Assembly: GCA_019119935.1 (NCBI GenBank)
Contig: DWWA01000016.1
Location: 1 to 64,000 of the forward strand
Direction: 5' to 3'
DNA length: 64,000 bases
Origin: Candidatus Ruthenibacterium merdavium
GTDB taxonomy: Bacteria > Bacillota > Clostridia > Oscillospirales > Ruminococcaceae
How positions within the stretch are numbered: position 1 is the first letter of the stretch; the number at the start of each line of letters is the position of its first letter. Shown here one piece after another: positions 26,147 to 35,929 of the stretch. Below the pieces are notes generated by a model that saw only the letters and a list, made by a program, of their open reading frames with translations, was not told the origin of the DNA and did not search any database. Made by a program: the position numbers and the translations under genes.

Positions 26147-26418
26147 GCATTTTCTGCAATATTTTTGACGCGCCAACGTCGGCCTTTTTGCATTTCAGAT
26201 CACTTTCGCTTGCTTGCGAAGAAAACAGAAATTTGCTATTATGTTACTATTATATAAGGGAGTATTGCGAAACAACAGAAAAAGCGTTTGCTGTCCAAAT
26301 ACCGTTTTTGAATCTGCCGTTTTGGACATAAGGATCCCCTGCACATTGCTTTTCGCAACTCAGCACTTACTCAACAGCCAAACGTTTCCATTGCTCTGAA
26401 AAAGAAGGAGTGCTTTTG

Positions 26419-27114
26419 TTGAAGCATTTTTCGTGCATCCCAATCGGACATGTTTACAGCGGATTTTCCCAAAAATTCGGAATCCCTCGTCAAAGCGGGC
26501 TAATTGAAGGGTTGGAAAGCCGCTTTGTATTCACCCCCACCTTTCGCGTGCGCGATGCTGTGCGCGGGTTGGAAGAATACTCTCATCTTTGGCTGATTTG
26601 GCAATTTTCTGAATCTGTACGGGAAGAATGGTCGCCCACTGTACGCCCGCCGCGGCTTGGGGGCAATAAGCGTGTTGGTGTATTTGCGACGCGCTCTCCG
26701 TTTCGTCCAAACCCCATTGGGCTGTCCTGCGTGCGGCTGCTTCGCATTGATTATGATGCCCCCGACGGGCCGGTGCTCTATTTAGAAGGGGCTGACCTGC
26801 TGAACGGAACACCCGTTTACGATATTAAACCGTATTTACCGCACATCGATGCGCACCCTCAAGCGCGCGGCGGTTTTTCCGAACAAACAAAAGGGGAACG
26901 CCTGTCGGTGGAAATTGCGCCGGAAATGCTGGCCGTTCTCCCCGCGCGCTTGCAGGATGTCGTGCTGCGCTTATTGGCACAAGACCCGCGCCCGGGCTAT
27001 CACAGCGACCCTGAACGGATTTACGGCTTTTCATTTTATGATTTTGAGATTCGGTTTCGCGTTGAAGAAAACCGTCTGATTGTCATTGACATTCAATCCG
27101 GCCCCTCTGCTTAA
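26419..27114 (+). CDS. trmO: tRNA (t6A37) N6-methyltransferase TrmO
   Basis: A 231-residue protein of the TrmO/TsaA (YaeB) family, which uses SAM to methylate t6A37 in threonine tRNAs. The fold's signature segments are IPIGHVYSGFSQKFGIPRQS, LEEYSHLWLIWQF, RPPRLGGNKRVGVFATRSP and FRPNPIGLSCVRLL, then DIKPYLPHIDAH. The start is probably TTG 26419, 8 bases after AAGGAG; TTG 26416 and GTG 26410 are in frame. It sits next to a tRNA-Thr gene; the enzyme's substrate includes tRNA-Thr, but the adjacency may be chance. Confidence 0.9.
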   Translation: MKHFSCIPIGHVYSGFSQKFGIPRQSGLIEGLESRFVFTPTFRVRDAVRGLEEYSHLWLIWQFSESVREEWSPTVRPPRLGGNKRVGVFATRSPFRPNPIGLSCVRLLRIDYDAPDGPVLYLEGADLLNGTPVYDIKPYLPHIDAHPQARGGFSEQTKGERLSVEIAPEMLAVLPARLQDVVLRLLAQDPRPGYHSDPERIYGFSFYDFEIRFRVEENRLIVIDIQSGPSA

Positions 27115-27163
27115 TTCGCAGAGAAGCGTCAATTTTCTTTCCATCGCTGTTCTTGGCGATCAA

Positions 27164-27213
27164 ATAAGCCGCAGCCGCGCCTTTTTTTCAGAGCAGCTGC
27201 GGCTTTCCTTTTT
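27164..27213. terminator. Bidirectional terminator between trmO and the GH2 gene
   Basis: GCCGCAGC (27168-27175) pairs with GCTGCGGC (27196-27203), with T runs on the plus-strand side and an A-rich flank that gives T on the minus strand. It separates two converging genes. Confidence 0.75.
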
Positions 27214-27235
27214 GAATTGCTTTTACGGAAAATTT

Positions 27236-29539
27236 TTATTTCACTTCAATTGTTTGGCAAACAGGTGCCTTTAAACGGGGCGTTATAATTTCAATCTGCA
27301 TTGTTCCCTTTTGCCCGATTGTCTTGACCCAAAAAACAACTTTTCCGCACACGGAGGAAACCAAGCTTGGCCCAATCAGCTGCCCTGCCCCGCTCACTTG
27401 AATGACGGCGGGTTCTTGGAAAAAGGGCATTTCCTGATGAGATTGATCTGTGACACTGAACACTACACGCGTTGCATCCCATGTATCTCCGTCCGAAACG
27501 AGTGTTTTGCTGTCTGTGTGAATTTCAAAGAACGTCGGAACGGGGTCTGCTTGATAGGTGCGCCGCACAACCGGCTCACCTTTCCAATACCCCACAAATT
27601 CGGCATCGGTCCACTTGCTTCCCCAGCCGCCTTCCATTCGGTCCACCACAACAGGCGGATGCGGAAGCGAAGGATACAACTCGCGGTTCGGATAATACAC
27701 ACCGAGCAGCGATTCTCCGCAGTATACATGCACTTCATCACAGTTTGTAAAAATCGTCAAAGGAATGACGCCGCCTGTGCTGCGGTCACCTCTTGTCCAA
27801 TAAGTTGCCGGCTCCAAAACAATTTTCTCTTCCGGGTTCACTTGGCTTGCATAAACATACGCCGCAAACTTCGGAATTCGATAAGCATCCATCACGCCGT
27901 GGTAGCAAATTTTATCGCCGGAACCAAAATCCGCATGTGTATTGTAATCAAAGGCGCACCAACCAATTGCACCGCTGATGTGTTCATCTCCATAGGATGC
28001 ATTTTGAATTCTCGCATGGCGCAGTGCCATTTCCACACTGCGCTCTTCCTGGTCAAAACGCTTCGACGGGTACATATGGCCGCAATACTCCGTTACAAGA
28101 TACGGAACATCCCGGTCTAATCCCGTCACCATTCTAGGGTCGCGCAAGGCTGTTGTTTCACCGTCAATTTCTTGAATGTTATCGTATGTTTTGTAGTCCT
28201 TAATCACCTTTTGGAGATATTTTCCGTAGCCGTTGTCATGGACAAAATCATTCATTGTATAAACATCTTCCAAAAAGTCGCTGTTCGTCAAATAGCGAAC
28301 ACCGCCCGTCTGGCGTGTGGGGTCGAGCATCCGAGCCGTTTCATTGGTTTTCACATAAAAATCATGGTCATCCTGCGATTCATTGATGCGTACGCCCCAC
28401 AGGATAACAGCAGGATGATTGCGATCGCGCAAAATCATCTCCCGAACATCCTGCACGGCCTGCTCTTTCCACTCTTCATCACCGATATGCTGCCAGCCGG
28501 GAATCTCTTCAAACACCAGCAAACCAATTTCATCACATCGGTTCAAAAAGTGTCTTGACTGCGGATAATGAGAGGTGCGCACGACATTCAGTCCTAAATC
28601 ATACTTGAGGATATCGGCATCTTTTTCCTGAACGCGCCGAGGCATTGCGTATCCCACATACGGAAACGACTGATGACGGTTCAAGCCTCTCAGCTTAATT
28701 TTCTGCCCATTCAAAAAGAACCCGCTACTCTCAAAACGTGCCTGCCGAAAACCAACTCGTTCACGCACCTCATCGTTTGCCTCCCCGTTCTTTTTCAAGG
28801 TGCAAACCACGTCGTACAATTTGGGATCTTCAAGTGTCCACAAAGCGATACACTCTAACTCACTGAGCTCAACCGCTGCCAAGTTCGCATTTTCATCAAT
28901 TGCCGCCTGCTTTTGCGCCAAAACCTCAGCGCCATCCATCAGGCAAACTTCCAATGTATAGCCGGCATCATTTATGTTTTGCAGAGAAACCTCTGCACAC
29001 ATGCGCTTTTTGTCGCTCAGAATATCTTCCGTTTTGACAAACACCGATTCGATATGAGCAGGGTCTGCAAATCTCAGTTGAACCTCGCGGTAAATGCCGC
29101 CAAACGTCAAATAGTCAATTTGACCTCCGAAGGGAGGCGTATCCGGGCGCTCTGTGGAATCAACAATAACTGCAATCTCATTTTCTTTGTCCCAGTGAAC
29201 TTCGTCGCTGATGTTCAGCGAAAAACCTGTATAGCCGCCTTTATGGCTCCCCGCTAAAGTGCCGTTGACATACACCTGCGCATAGTTCATGACACCTTCA
29301 AAATCTAAAAACACAAGCTGTCCCTTGCACTCCTTCGGCAAGCACAACCATTTTTTATAGCAGGACACAAAACGAAAGTCCTTATCACTGAAATAATTGT
29401 AAGGCAGTTCTTTATTGGTATGCGGCAGCTCGATTTTTTCAAAAGACGCTTTACATTCTTCTGCTTCGCACAAAAGGTCCTTTGAGGAAAACTCCGGCTT
29501 ATAGTACCAATTATCGTTGATGGGAAATACTTTTCTCAT
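27236..29539 (-). CDS. Glycoside hydrolase family 2 (beta-galactosidase/glucuronidase type)
   Basis: A 767-residue GH2 enzyme, a retaining exo-beta-glycosidase. Order: jelly-roll sugar-binding domain (about 1-165, with YAQVYVNGTLAGSHKGGYTG and FGGIYREVQL), an immunoglobulin-like domain to about 265, a TIM barrel to about 560, and C-terminal beta domains. The acid/base is E387 in GVRINES and the nucleophile E484 in YLVTEYCG. Upstream GLNRHQSFPYVG and NVVRTSHYPQSR are the usual pocket motifs. ATG 29539 follows AGGAG by 9 bases. No signal peptide, so it acts in the cytoplasm on imported sugar. Galactoside versus glucuronide cannot be decided by eye. Confidence 0.92.
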   Translation of the reverse strand: MRKVFPINDNWYYKPEFSSKDLLCEAEECKASFEKIELPHTNKELPYNYFSDKDFRFVSCYKKWLCLPKECKGQLVFLDFEGVMNYAQVYVNGTLAGSHKGGYTGFSLNISDEVHWDKENEIAVIVDSTERPDTPPFGGQIDYLTFGGIYREVQLRFADPAHIESVFVKTEDILSDKKRMCAEVSLQNINDAGYTLEVCLMDGAEVLAQKQAAIDENANLAAVELSELECIALWTLEDPKLYDVVCTLKKNGEANDEVRERVGFRQARFESSGFFLNGQKIKLRGLNRHQSFPYVGYAMPRRVQEKDADILKYDLGLNVVRTSHYPQSRHFLNRCDEIGLLVFEEIPGWQHIGDEEWKEQAVQDVREMILRDRNHPAVILWGVRINESQDDHDFYVKTNETARMLDPTRQTGGVRYLTNSDFLEDVYTMNDFVHDNGYGKYLQKVIKDYKTYDNIQEIDGETTALRDPRMVTGLDRDVPYLVTEYCGHMYPSKRFDQEERSVEMALRHARIQNASYGDEHISGAIGWCAFDYNTHADFGSGDKICYHGVMDAYRIPKFAAYVYASQVNPEEKIVLEPATYWTRGDRSTGGVIPLTIFTNCDEVHVYCGESLLGVYYPNRELYPSLPHPPVVVDRMEGGWGSKWTDAEFVGYWKGEPVVRRTYQADPVPTFFEIHTDSKTLVSDGDTWDATRVVFSVTDQSHQEMPFFQEPAVIQVSGAGQLIGPSLVSSVCGKVVFWVKTIGQKGTMQIEIITPRLKAPVCQTIEVK

Positions 29540-29631
29540 AAATTGCTTCTCCTGTTTTGAATTTTTTATCCCATTAGTGCACAATGAAAAAGTCACTTTT
29601 CAGCGCACTTAAACAAGATTCTGCCATGTTT

Positions 29632-31263
29632 TTAATCTGTTTTCTCGGCATCCTGCGGCTGATGCGCACCGACGCTCTTCACAAACGACAAAGGGGTTCC
29701 AAAAAAATCCTCTGTCACATCGGAGATATCGTTATCCAAGCCCTTTCCGATCGCGAGGGCATCCGCCTTTAGCCGATAGCCATTCAAAGAATCCAGTGCC
29801 GGATGGCCGAAAGCACCTGTTTTTCCTGTTCCGGGCAACACCATACCGGGATCCCCTTTTAAATTTGCCCCTTTTTCAATCGGCGGATTGCTGTATCCAA
29901 AGAATATATTATTTTCATATGTCATGCGGTCGAGATACCAGTTTTCATTTTTTTCAGCGGAGGAATCCCGATAAATAATGTTGTTTTTCAAGATCATCGG
30001 CCCAATTTCATCGCTGTTGGTTGCGATAAACGGAACATCTTCACGCACAAAAAAAGTATTGTTGTAAATTTCGGCCACCGGGCTGCTTGCAGGAAGCAGC
30101 ACGGCTCTGCCGTCATTCTGGCTGATATTATACCGAAATACCGTATTTACCGCTTCTTCTCCGCAAACCATGAGGCAGCCGCCCTCATTGTCATGGCTGT
30201 AATTGTACTGATAAACAGTACCGTCGCCCCAATCCGCATCAAACGCCTGACCGTCTTGATTTTCACCATTATGATAGCGCGTTTCAAATACTTCGTTGTA
30301 CTGAAGCAAAGCATTTTTGCATTTCCACGGCCATACCGCCGCAGCGACACGGCCCAATTGGCTTTCGCTGTAATCTTTTAAATTCATTTGCCTGCCTGCG
30401 CCTTGTGAAATATTTCTTTCCACAAGGGGCCTGTCACAGTACATCGGCGTAATCGCATCGCCGCCCGCATCTTTCACATAGTTTCCGCGAATCACCACGC
30501 GGCTTGAGCCATAACGAGCAGCTACTTCGTCTGGTATTTCTTTGTCTGCAAAAAAGGTATGATAGGCCGTGTAAGCAGCGGCGATTCCCCAACGGTTTAC
30601 ATCTTCTAAATAACAGTTTTCCACTAAAATATCGTCAAAACGCGAAACACCGGTGCGTTCTTCATCTAGGGGCTGAAACGCGGTGAAATAAATTCCTCCA
30701 TTATTCATGTGCTTATCGTAGACATTTCCGTGCACATGGCGAATGTCCAGTCCTTTTAAATAGATATGGCAAAGTGTCCCTGCGTTTTGCGCTACAACCG
30801 CTACGCCGGTCCGATTCATGTGGTCAATATCATAGTAGCTGCTATCGAGTTCAATAGCACCGTTTGTTAAGGCGATGTTCTGTACTTCGACATAGGAGCA
30901 GTCATAAAGCAAAATGCAGCTGGAAACATATCCGCGATACCTATGCAGCGGATGATCCAGTTTACAGCCGTAATCTTGAAACCAAATTCCGCACCCATTC
31001 GTATCAATGCGCGGCAGTGCTCCCTCTCCATACGCATCAATTATAACAAGCTGCTCTGGCTGTCCATTTACATTTTTTAGGTGCAGATACTGATTTTCAA
31101 ATACGCACCCGCGCCGCAGCAGCACTCGATCACCCGCATGAAGCGTCAAAGCGGAAATCGCTTTCAAACTATAAAACGCCGTTTCCGGACTAAGACCATC
31201 ATTTGTGTCACTGCCTGTGCAAGCATCGACGTAGTAAGTAATTCCCTGAGGATTCTCTTGCAT
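29632..31263 (-). CDS. Right-handed beta-helix protein, probable glycoside hydrolase
   Basis: A 543-residue parallel beta-helix protein. It opens with YYVDACTGSDTNDGLSPETA, the usual first strand of carbohydrate-active beta-helix enzymes, and then shows repeated short strand units (SYVEVQNIALTNGAIEL, DDILVENCYLEDVNRWGI, NALLQYNEVFE, TVYQYNYSHDNEGG). It could belong to GH141 (fucosidase/xylanase) or a related family, given the neighbouring fucosidase and GH2 genes; the family is not certain. ATG 31263 has GGTGGA upstream. No signal peptide is seen. It precedes the GH2 gene by about 90 bases in the same direction. Confidence 0.75.
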   Translation of the reverse strand: MQENPQGITYYVDACTGSDTNDGLSPETAFYSLKAISALTLHAGDRVLLRRGCVFENQYLHLKNVNGQPEQLVIIDAYGEGALPRIDTNGCGIWFQDYGCKLDHPLHRYRGYVSSCILLYDCSYVEVQNIALTNGAIELDSSYYDIDHMNRTGVAVVAQNAGTLCHIYLKGLDIRHVHGNVYDKHMNNGGIYFTAFQPLDEERTGVSRFDDILVENCYLEDVNRWGIAAAYTAYHTFFADKEIPDEVAARYGSSRVVIRGNYVKDAGGDAITPMYCDRPLVERNISQGAGRQMNLKDYSESQLGRVAAAVWPWKCKNALLQYNEVFETRYHNGENQDGQAFDADWGDGTVYQYNYSHDNEGGCLMVCGEEAVNTVFRYNISQNDGRAVLLPASSPVAEIYNNTFFVREDVPFIATNSDEIGPMILKNNIIYRDSSAEKNENWYLDRMTYENNIFFGYSNPPIEKGANLKGDPGMVLPGTGKTGAFGHPALDSLNGYRLKADALAIGKGLDNDISDVTEDFFGTPLSFVKSVGAHQPQDAEKTD

Positions 31264-31490
31264 ATTTCCACCAACTTTGTAAAAATTAGGGCTCTTTCCC
31301 AAAATACAATGAAACATTTTTTACACAGAACAAGAACGGCAATGCAAAACGCCTGAAGTTCAAGCATGTTTACAGCAGAATTCTCCCCTTACTGCAAAAA
31401 ATATTAGTTCAGAAAGCGCCTAAAGACTTTCCCAATAACAAACGCCGCAAAAAAATAAAACAAGCTTCCTGAATACTCTTATTTTGAATA

Positions 31491-31530
31491 AAAAATCGAA
31501 AAAGCAGAGGGCTTTTCCGTCCCTCTGTTT
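31491..31530 (-). terminator. Terminator between GH20 and the beta-helix gene
   Basis: On the minus strand CAGAGGG pairs with CCCTCTG around a 9-base loop and is followed by CTTTTTCGATTTTTT. It would stop most read-through from the ABC transporter-GH20 unit into the two downstream enzyme genes. Confidence 0.7.
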
Positions 31531-31691
31531 TATCACTGATACTGTTTTACTCAAGCATTTCCAAAAAGCAAGAAAGGTGCAGACTTTTCTTCGTAAAAGA
31601 CAAAACGATAAGACAAAATGCACAAAAATGGCAGCGTCCTTTGTATGGATTACGCATACAAGATATCAGAAAAGGGAACCTTTTTCATAAA

Positions 31692-31714
31692 CCGAGGCGG
31701 GGAATTCCCCCGCC
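31692..31714. repeat. Perfect GC-rich hairpin after GH20
   Basis: CGAGGCGGGG pairs with CCCC-GCCTCG across a short AATT loop, about 90 bases past the GH20 stop. There is no T run, so this may be an RNA-stabilising or processing structure ahead of the true terminator. Otherwise 31264-31805 has no gene I can support. Confidence 0.5.
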
Positions 31715-31805
31715 TCGCTAGGTAAAATTTCTTCTTTCCCGTATCGAATGATACAAAACCATATTTTCCCGCAGGGCTTCTGATTTTCAAAAATGCCTCA
31801 GATTC

Positions 31806-33698
31806 TTAAATACTGAACTGATGACACAACGTATTGGCCGTTACAATTTCGCCATACGATTCCCGTCCCGGCGTGCGGCCATCCAAAGCCAACGAACCCC
31901 GATACGGCAGTTCCTGTTCATCTAATTCGGTTAAAGTATCCAGCACACCGGAACGATACAAGTCCAAACGTTCACGCACCGCGCGCGCCCTCGCCGCTAA
32001 GCCGCCGAGCCTTAAATCAATGATTTCCATGCCCTGCCCTTTGCACTCTCTTGACCATACAAGGACCGCTTCGCGGTGCAAAGCATCTGCCCGGCGCTCG
32101 AGTTCAGACAACAGCTCTTTTGCTTGGTCGAGCAAAGCCATATCCTTATGACTCCATCCCTCGTGCAGTGCCTTCGCGGCGCGGCAGCGGCAAGCAATCA
32201 CATTCGCGAGCGCAGCATACATTTTCATAATGGTCCGAAGATGCTCATCCGGAATTTCTTCGGCTGCTTTTTCGTAATAGTTTGCCGCATGTTGATAATG
32301 CTGTGCCAAACGCGGTACATTGTCCGTTATCGAGTTCATAAACAGCTCACTTGCGATATCGCCGTAAAGCAAAAGCTTATGCGGCACAAGAGCCTCCAAA
32401 TTCACCTGCGGCATATCCGGAATTAAATCCATCCATTCCATTGCCTCATAGGTTTTTAAGGGTGTGCCGCTGAGAAGCAGACACATCGCATCGGTTTGGC
32501 TCGCAAATGCCGTACCAAACCGCAGCAGCCCGAACAAGGCCAAACCGGGCACTACGGTTGCAAGGGGCGTTTCGTCACCGTCGTCGCCCCAAAGCGTAAC
32601 CATAATATCCTTCACGCCTGTTTTACAGCAGGCTTCCACCGCCGCAATGCTGTCCTGAAAGCTTTTTGTGAAGTTCGGCACCCAGCCGCCCCATTTCCAA
32701 ACACCGCCTGCAAAGGCCATATCCAAACATCCGCGGCGTCGAATTTGCTTTTCGTATTCTTCCTCGGTATCGTGATAATAATCCCAATACACAAAGCACA
32801 AATTCTCAGGATACTCTTTTCTTTGCTGTTGGGTAACCGGCTCACTGTCACCGTAATAATTCATCAGCGGCGTGTGGTCACGGAACAGCATATCATCCCA
32901 AATCAAGGGCTTTAATCCGTATTTATCACACAAATCACATGTCAGGCGCAGATGCTCCATAATGATGTCGCGGTGGTCGCGGTATCCTTTATACAAACGA
33001 TAGCGTCCCGTACCCAAACCAACTGCCTCGTCCATCCCAAGATGGATGCGTCTGCTTCGGAACGTTTTGCTGAAATGAGAAATCATTGCCTCAACCAGCT
33101 CCACGGTTTCCTTCTCGCCCACCATGAGATTATCAATCGTGTCGCGCATCGGCTGCATGTATTTCCAGCGAATGGCTGTTCGCAGATGCGCCAGCGTTTG
33201 AATACAAGGAATCAACTCAATGCCCACCGTTGCGGCAAAGTCGTCCAGCTCCTTTTGTTCGGCAACACTGTACCTTCCGCGGCGATATCCGAAATACGGA
33301 TATCCCGGAAGCTCATAGGTATCCTCCATATAAAGGTAGCAATCGGTATACCCCATAAGCGCCAGCTGGCACAAAAATTTTTTCATTGTAGACATCGTGT
33401 AAACCGAATTGCGCGAAACGTCGAGCATAGCGCCTAGACGGTCAAAGCGAGCCGTCAGCTTTTCTGATGAGCGGTCACGCAACGTCAGCGCACGCCCAAG
33501 CAGCATCAACGCTTGACCTTCATCGGCGCAGATAAGAAACAGGTCGCTGCCGTCTTTTCGCCAGCTAAGCGCGCCGCTATCTGTGTATTCCACATGGATA
33601 TCTGTCACATCAATTTCCTGCAGTCCATACAGCGGCACATACTGCGCAAGCGCGCAAAGAGCTTTGTTTAATTTTGCATCCGTTGTTTGAAAACCCAT
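31806..33698 (-). CDS. GH20-type beta-N-acetylhexosaminidase
   Basis: A 630-residue enzyme that would remove terminal beta-linked GlcNAc or GalNAc by substrate-assisted catalysis. An N-terminal alpha/beta domain (about 1-85) precedes a TIM barrel with RLGAMLDVSRN, the catalytic D223-E224 pair in IHLGMDEAVG, and later W residues of the pocket (LIWDDML, WGDDGDETP). The last 200 residues are helical. This matches the intracellular, shorter GH20 branch without signal peptide. ATG 33698 has AAGG 8 bases upstream. It is the next gene after the two permeases, so it acts on what the importer brings in. Confidence 0.85.
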   Translation of the reverse strand: MGFQTTDAKLNKALCALAQYVPLYGLQEIDVTDIHVEYTDSGALSWRKDGSDLFLICADEGQALMLLGRALTLRDRSSEKLTARFDRLGAMLDVSRNSVYTMSTMKKFLCQLALMGYTDCYLYMEDTYELPGYPYFGYRRGRYSVAEQKELDDFAATVGIELIPCIQTLAHLRTAIRWKYMQPMRDTIDNLMVGEKETVELVEAMISHFSKTFRSRRIHLGMDEAVGLGTGRYRLYKGYRDHRDIIMEHLRLTCDLCDKYGLKPLIWDDMLFRDHTPLMNYYGDSEPVTQQQRKEYPENLCFVYWDYYHDTEEEYEKQIRRRGCLDMAFAGGVWKWGGWVPNFTKSFQDSIAAVEACCKTGVKDIMVTLWGDDGDETPLATVVPGLALFGLLRFGTAFASQTDAMCLLLSGTPLKTYEAMEWMDLIPDMPQVNLEALVPHKLLLYGDIASELFMNSITDNVPRLAQHYQHAANYYEKAAEEIPDEHLRTIMKMYAALANVIACRCRAAKALHEGWSHKDMALLDQAKELLSELERRADALHREAVLVWSRECKGQGMEIIDLRLGGLAARARAVRERLDLYRSGVLDTLTELDEQELPYRGSLALDGRTPGRESYGEIVTANTLCHQFSI

Positions 33699-33726
33699 AA
33701 TACTCACCTTCTGACGTCACTGCTGA

Positions 33727-34605
33727 TTAACCTTTCACACCACCGGCTGTAATGCCGCTGATGATGGTTTTCGACAAACAAATGAAGAGTACCAGCGTGG
33801 GAAGAAAGACGATAACAACCGCCGCAAATAAACCGCCCCAGTCACCGGTGTACTGCATCGCCGTCAAAACGCTCTTCAATCCGGGGCCAACGGACATATT
33901 CTTCTCGGAAGACGCAAAAATCAACGACAAGAAGTACTCGTTCCAAATTCCCATGAAGTTGAAGATGCCAACTGTCACAAGACCGGGCTGTGAAAGAGGA
34001 AGCATGATCTTCCAGAAGGTTTTCATCGGAGGACATCCGTCAATGGCCGCCGCCTCTTCATAAACGCGCGACAGATTGCTGAAAAACGTAATCAAGAACG
34101 TCGTTGTATAAGGAACCTGCATGCCGATGTAAATAAAAATCAGAACCACTTTAGAACCGGTTAAGTTAGCCTGCGTCGCTAAAGAGAACAAGGGCAGCAC
34201 AATCATAATTTGCGGAATGCTCATCGCTGTAATAAAGCCGCTTCGGACAATCGCATTTCCTTTAAACACAAATCGAGCCAAAACATAGGCAGCCGGCGCA
34301 CTCAGCAAGATGGAACCGCACATCGCACACAGCGCATAGAGCAGCGAGTTTGCAAAAAATACGGAAATATTGTTAGCCGACCATGCATTCACATAGTTTT
34401 CAAAATGCAGCCCTGTTTCAAAGGCCAGCGCTTTTCCGCGCATGATCTCCGGGGAGGTAGAAAGGCTCGCCGCAACAATCCACCCCAGCATAGCAATCGT
34501 GAAAAGGCACCACGCCCCCACAATCAAATGTCCGGGCAGCAAATAAACTTGTTTTTTCCACTCCAAGCCAAGCAGGCTCTTTTTGGTTTGTTTTCTCTCT
34601 TTCAT
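33727..34605 (-). CDS. Carbohydrate ABC transporter permease (MalG type)
   Basis: A 292-residue inner permease with six membrane helices. The cytoplasmic EAA loop, which contacts the ATPase, is EEAAAIDGCPPMKTFWKIML. It forms the channel with the permease encoded just upstream. No gene for the ATPase is present in the cluster, so a shared MsmX/UgpC-like ATPase elsewhere must power it (known arrangement in Firmicutes). Confidence 0.95.
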   Translation of the reverse strand: MKERKQTKKSLLGLEWKKQVYLLPGHLIVGAWCLFTIAMLGWIVAASLSTSPEIMRGKALAFETGLHFENYVNAWSANNISVFFANSLLYALCAMCGSILLSAPAAYVLARFVFKGNAIVRSGFITAMSIPQIMIVLPLFSLATQANLTGSKVVLIFIYIGMQVPYTTTFLITFFSNLSRVYEEAAAIDGCPPMKTFWKIMLPLSQPGLVTVGIFNFMGIWNEYFLSLIFASSEKNMSVGPGLKSVLTAMQYTGDWGGLFAAVVIVFLPTLVLFICLSKTIISGITAGGVKG

Positions 34606-34617
34606 ACTATGCCCCCC

Positions 34618-35520
34618 TTAGAACTCACTGTCGTCCTCTTTTACCGCTTTGTTGATAATGAAAAATACCAGCAAAACGACAAGAGCCATCAATACGCCTA
34701 CCGCAGCACCGAGAGAAGCACTTCTTTCCGTGTTGCCCTGCGTGCCGAACGTTACATTATACATATAAATAAAGGGGGTAATGGTGGTGAGCTCACTTTG
34801 CAGCGGTGCAGACCACATTTGGCTCCAAACAAAGAATCCAACTACGCCGATGGTCCAAAATGTCATACATGTTTTCATCACTCCGCGCAGCAGCGGCAGC
34901 GTGATTCTGCCAAACTGACAAACTTTACTTGCGCCGTCAATGGTAGCCGCTTCATAAATATCGCCGGAAACGCGCTCAATACCACTCATAAAAATTAACA
35001 TATAATAACCGACTGAGCCAAAACAGAACGCCACTAAGAGCGTCCAAAACTTAATGCTTCCGCTCATGTAATCGACTTTTGCCAAATCAGATCCGAGCCA
35101 ATCAAAAAAATTATGTAAGAAACCAAAACGCTTGTTAAAAACAGCAGTAATCCACATGGTGGACATTGCAACTGCGTTGATGATGTTCGGAATGTACACA
35201 ACCGCTTTGTAAAATCCTTTAAACTTTACACCGCTGGTTAAAATTGCCGCAAACAAAAGAGAAATGCTCATTACAATTAAACCGCCGAAAAACCAAATTT
35301 TCAGCATGTTTGCCATCGAATCTAAAAAAATGGAAGTTGAAAAAAGTTTTTGGTAGTTTTGCAGCCCTACAAATTGCCATGTGCTGATAGAGTCACTCAC
35401 GCCCTCAGCTTCAAAAAAGCTCATTACAATCGTTCTGCACACCGGATACAAAAAAATTGTAACAAAAAATAGGAGTGCCGGGGTGAGAAAACAAATAATC
35501 ATTTTTTTCGTGTCTTTCAA
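34618..35520 (-). CDS. Carbohydrate ABC transporter permease (MalF type)
   Basis: A 300-residue permease with six membrane helices; the EAA loop is YEAATIDGASKVCQFGRITL. N-terminal FLTPALLFFVTIFLYPVCRT is typical of CUT1-family sugar permeases for oligosaccharides. It begins behind a hairpin at 35815-35856 that separates it from the binding-protein gene. Confidence 0.95.
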   Translation of the reverse strand: MKDTKKMIICFLTPALLFFVTIFLYPVCRTIVMSFFEAEGVSDSISTWQFVGLQNYQKLFSTSIFLDSMANMLKIWFFGGLIVMSISLLFAAILTSGVKFKGFYKAVVYIPNIINAVAMSTMWITAVFNKRFGFLHNFFDWLGSDLAKVDYMSGSIKFWTLLVAFCFGSVGYYMLIFMSGIERVSGDIYEAATIDGASKVCQFGRITLPLLRGVMKTCMTFWTIGVVGFFVWSQMWSAPLQSELTTITPFIYMYNVTFGTQGNTERSASLGAAVGVLMALVVLLVFFIINKAVKEDDSEF

Positions 35521-35814
35521 AGAAACCTCTCCTTTCAGCGTTTGCGCTTGCTACCGGTCTTGTTCTCTCTTGCTGCAAGTGTTCGTTTTTTACGATTCGA
35601 AGAGAAGAACCGCCTCCCGACGACAGCCTGACAAAATAGAACCAATCGTTGAAACACTTCTTTCGCGTCAGTCCCCGCTGTTTTGGGAGCATCCGTTTGT
35701 TTCTTTATTTCTACTCTCTTGCCAAGACTCCTAAACCTCTGAACAAGTGATGTGCAAACTTCTATCAAACCCGTTATTTGTAACTGTTCAAAAATCCCTC
35801 CGATTTTATCAATT

Positions 35815-35856
35815 CAGAAAAATCAAAGGAGCTCTCACAACCGCAAGAGCTCCTTT
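35815..35856 (-). terminator. Intra-operon hairpin between binding protein and permeases
   Basis: On the minus strand AAAGGAGCTCT pairs perfectly with AGAGCTCCTTT around a 10-base loop and is followed by GATTTTTC. It likely lets only part of the transcription pass, so the binding protein is made in excess over the permeases. The rest of 35521-35929 shows no gene. Confidence 0.7.
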
Positions 35857-35929
35857 AACAACTGCCTCATTTACAAGGGGGGTCAAAAATGAGCGCCCTT
35901 ATATCAAGGCTTTTCGCCCTTATCCTTCG

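Noticed and set aside
27311-28120. 269-codon plus-strand frame opposite the GH2 gene
   Set aside because: Covers the GH2 catalytic domain in antisense; no ribosome-binding site or family pattern.
34210-34998. 262-codon plus-strand frame across the two permease genes
   Set aside because: Antisense to both permeases and spans their junction; composition is that of a shadow.
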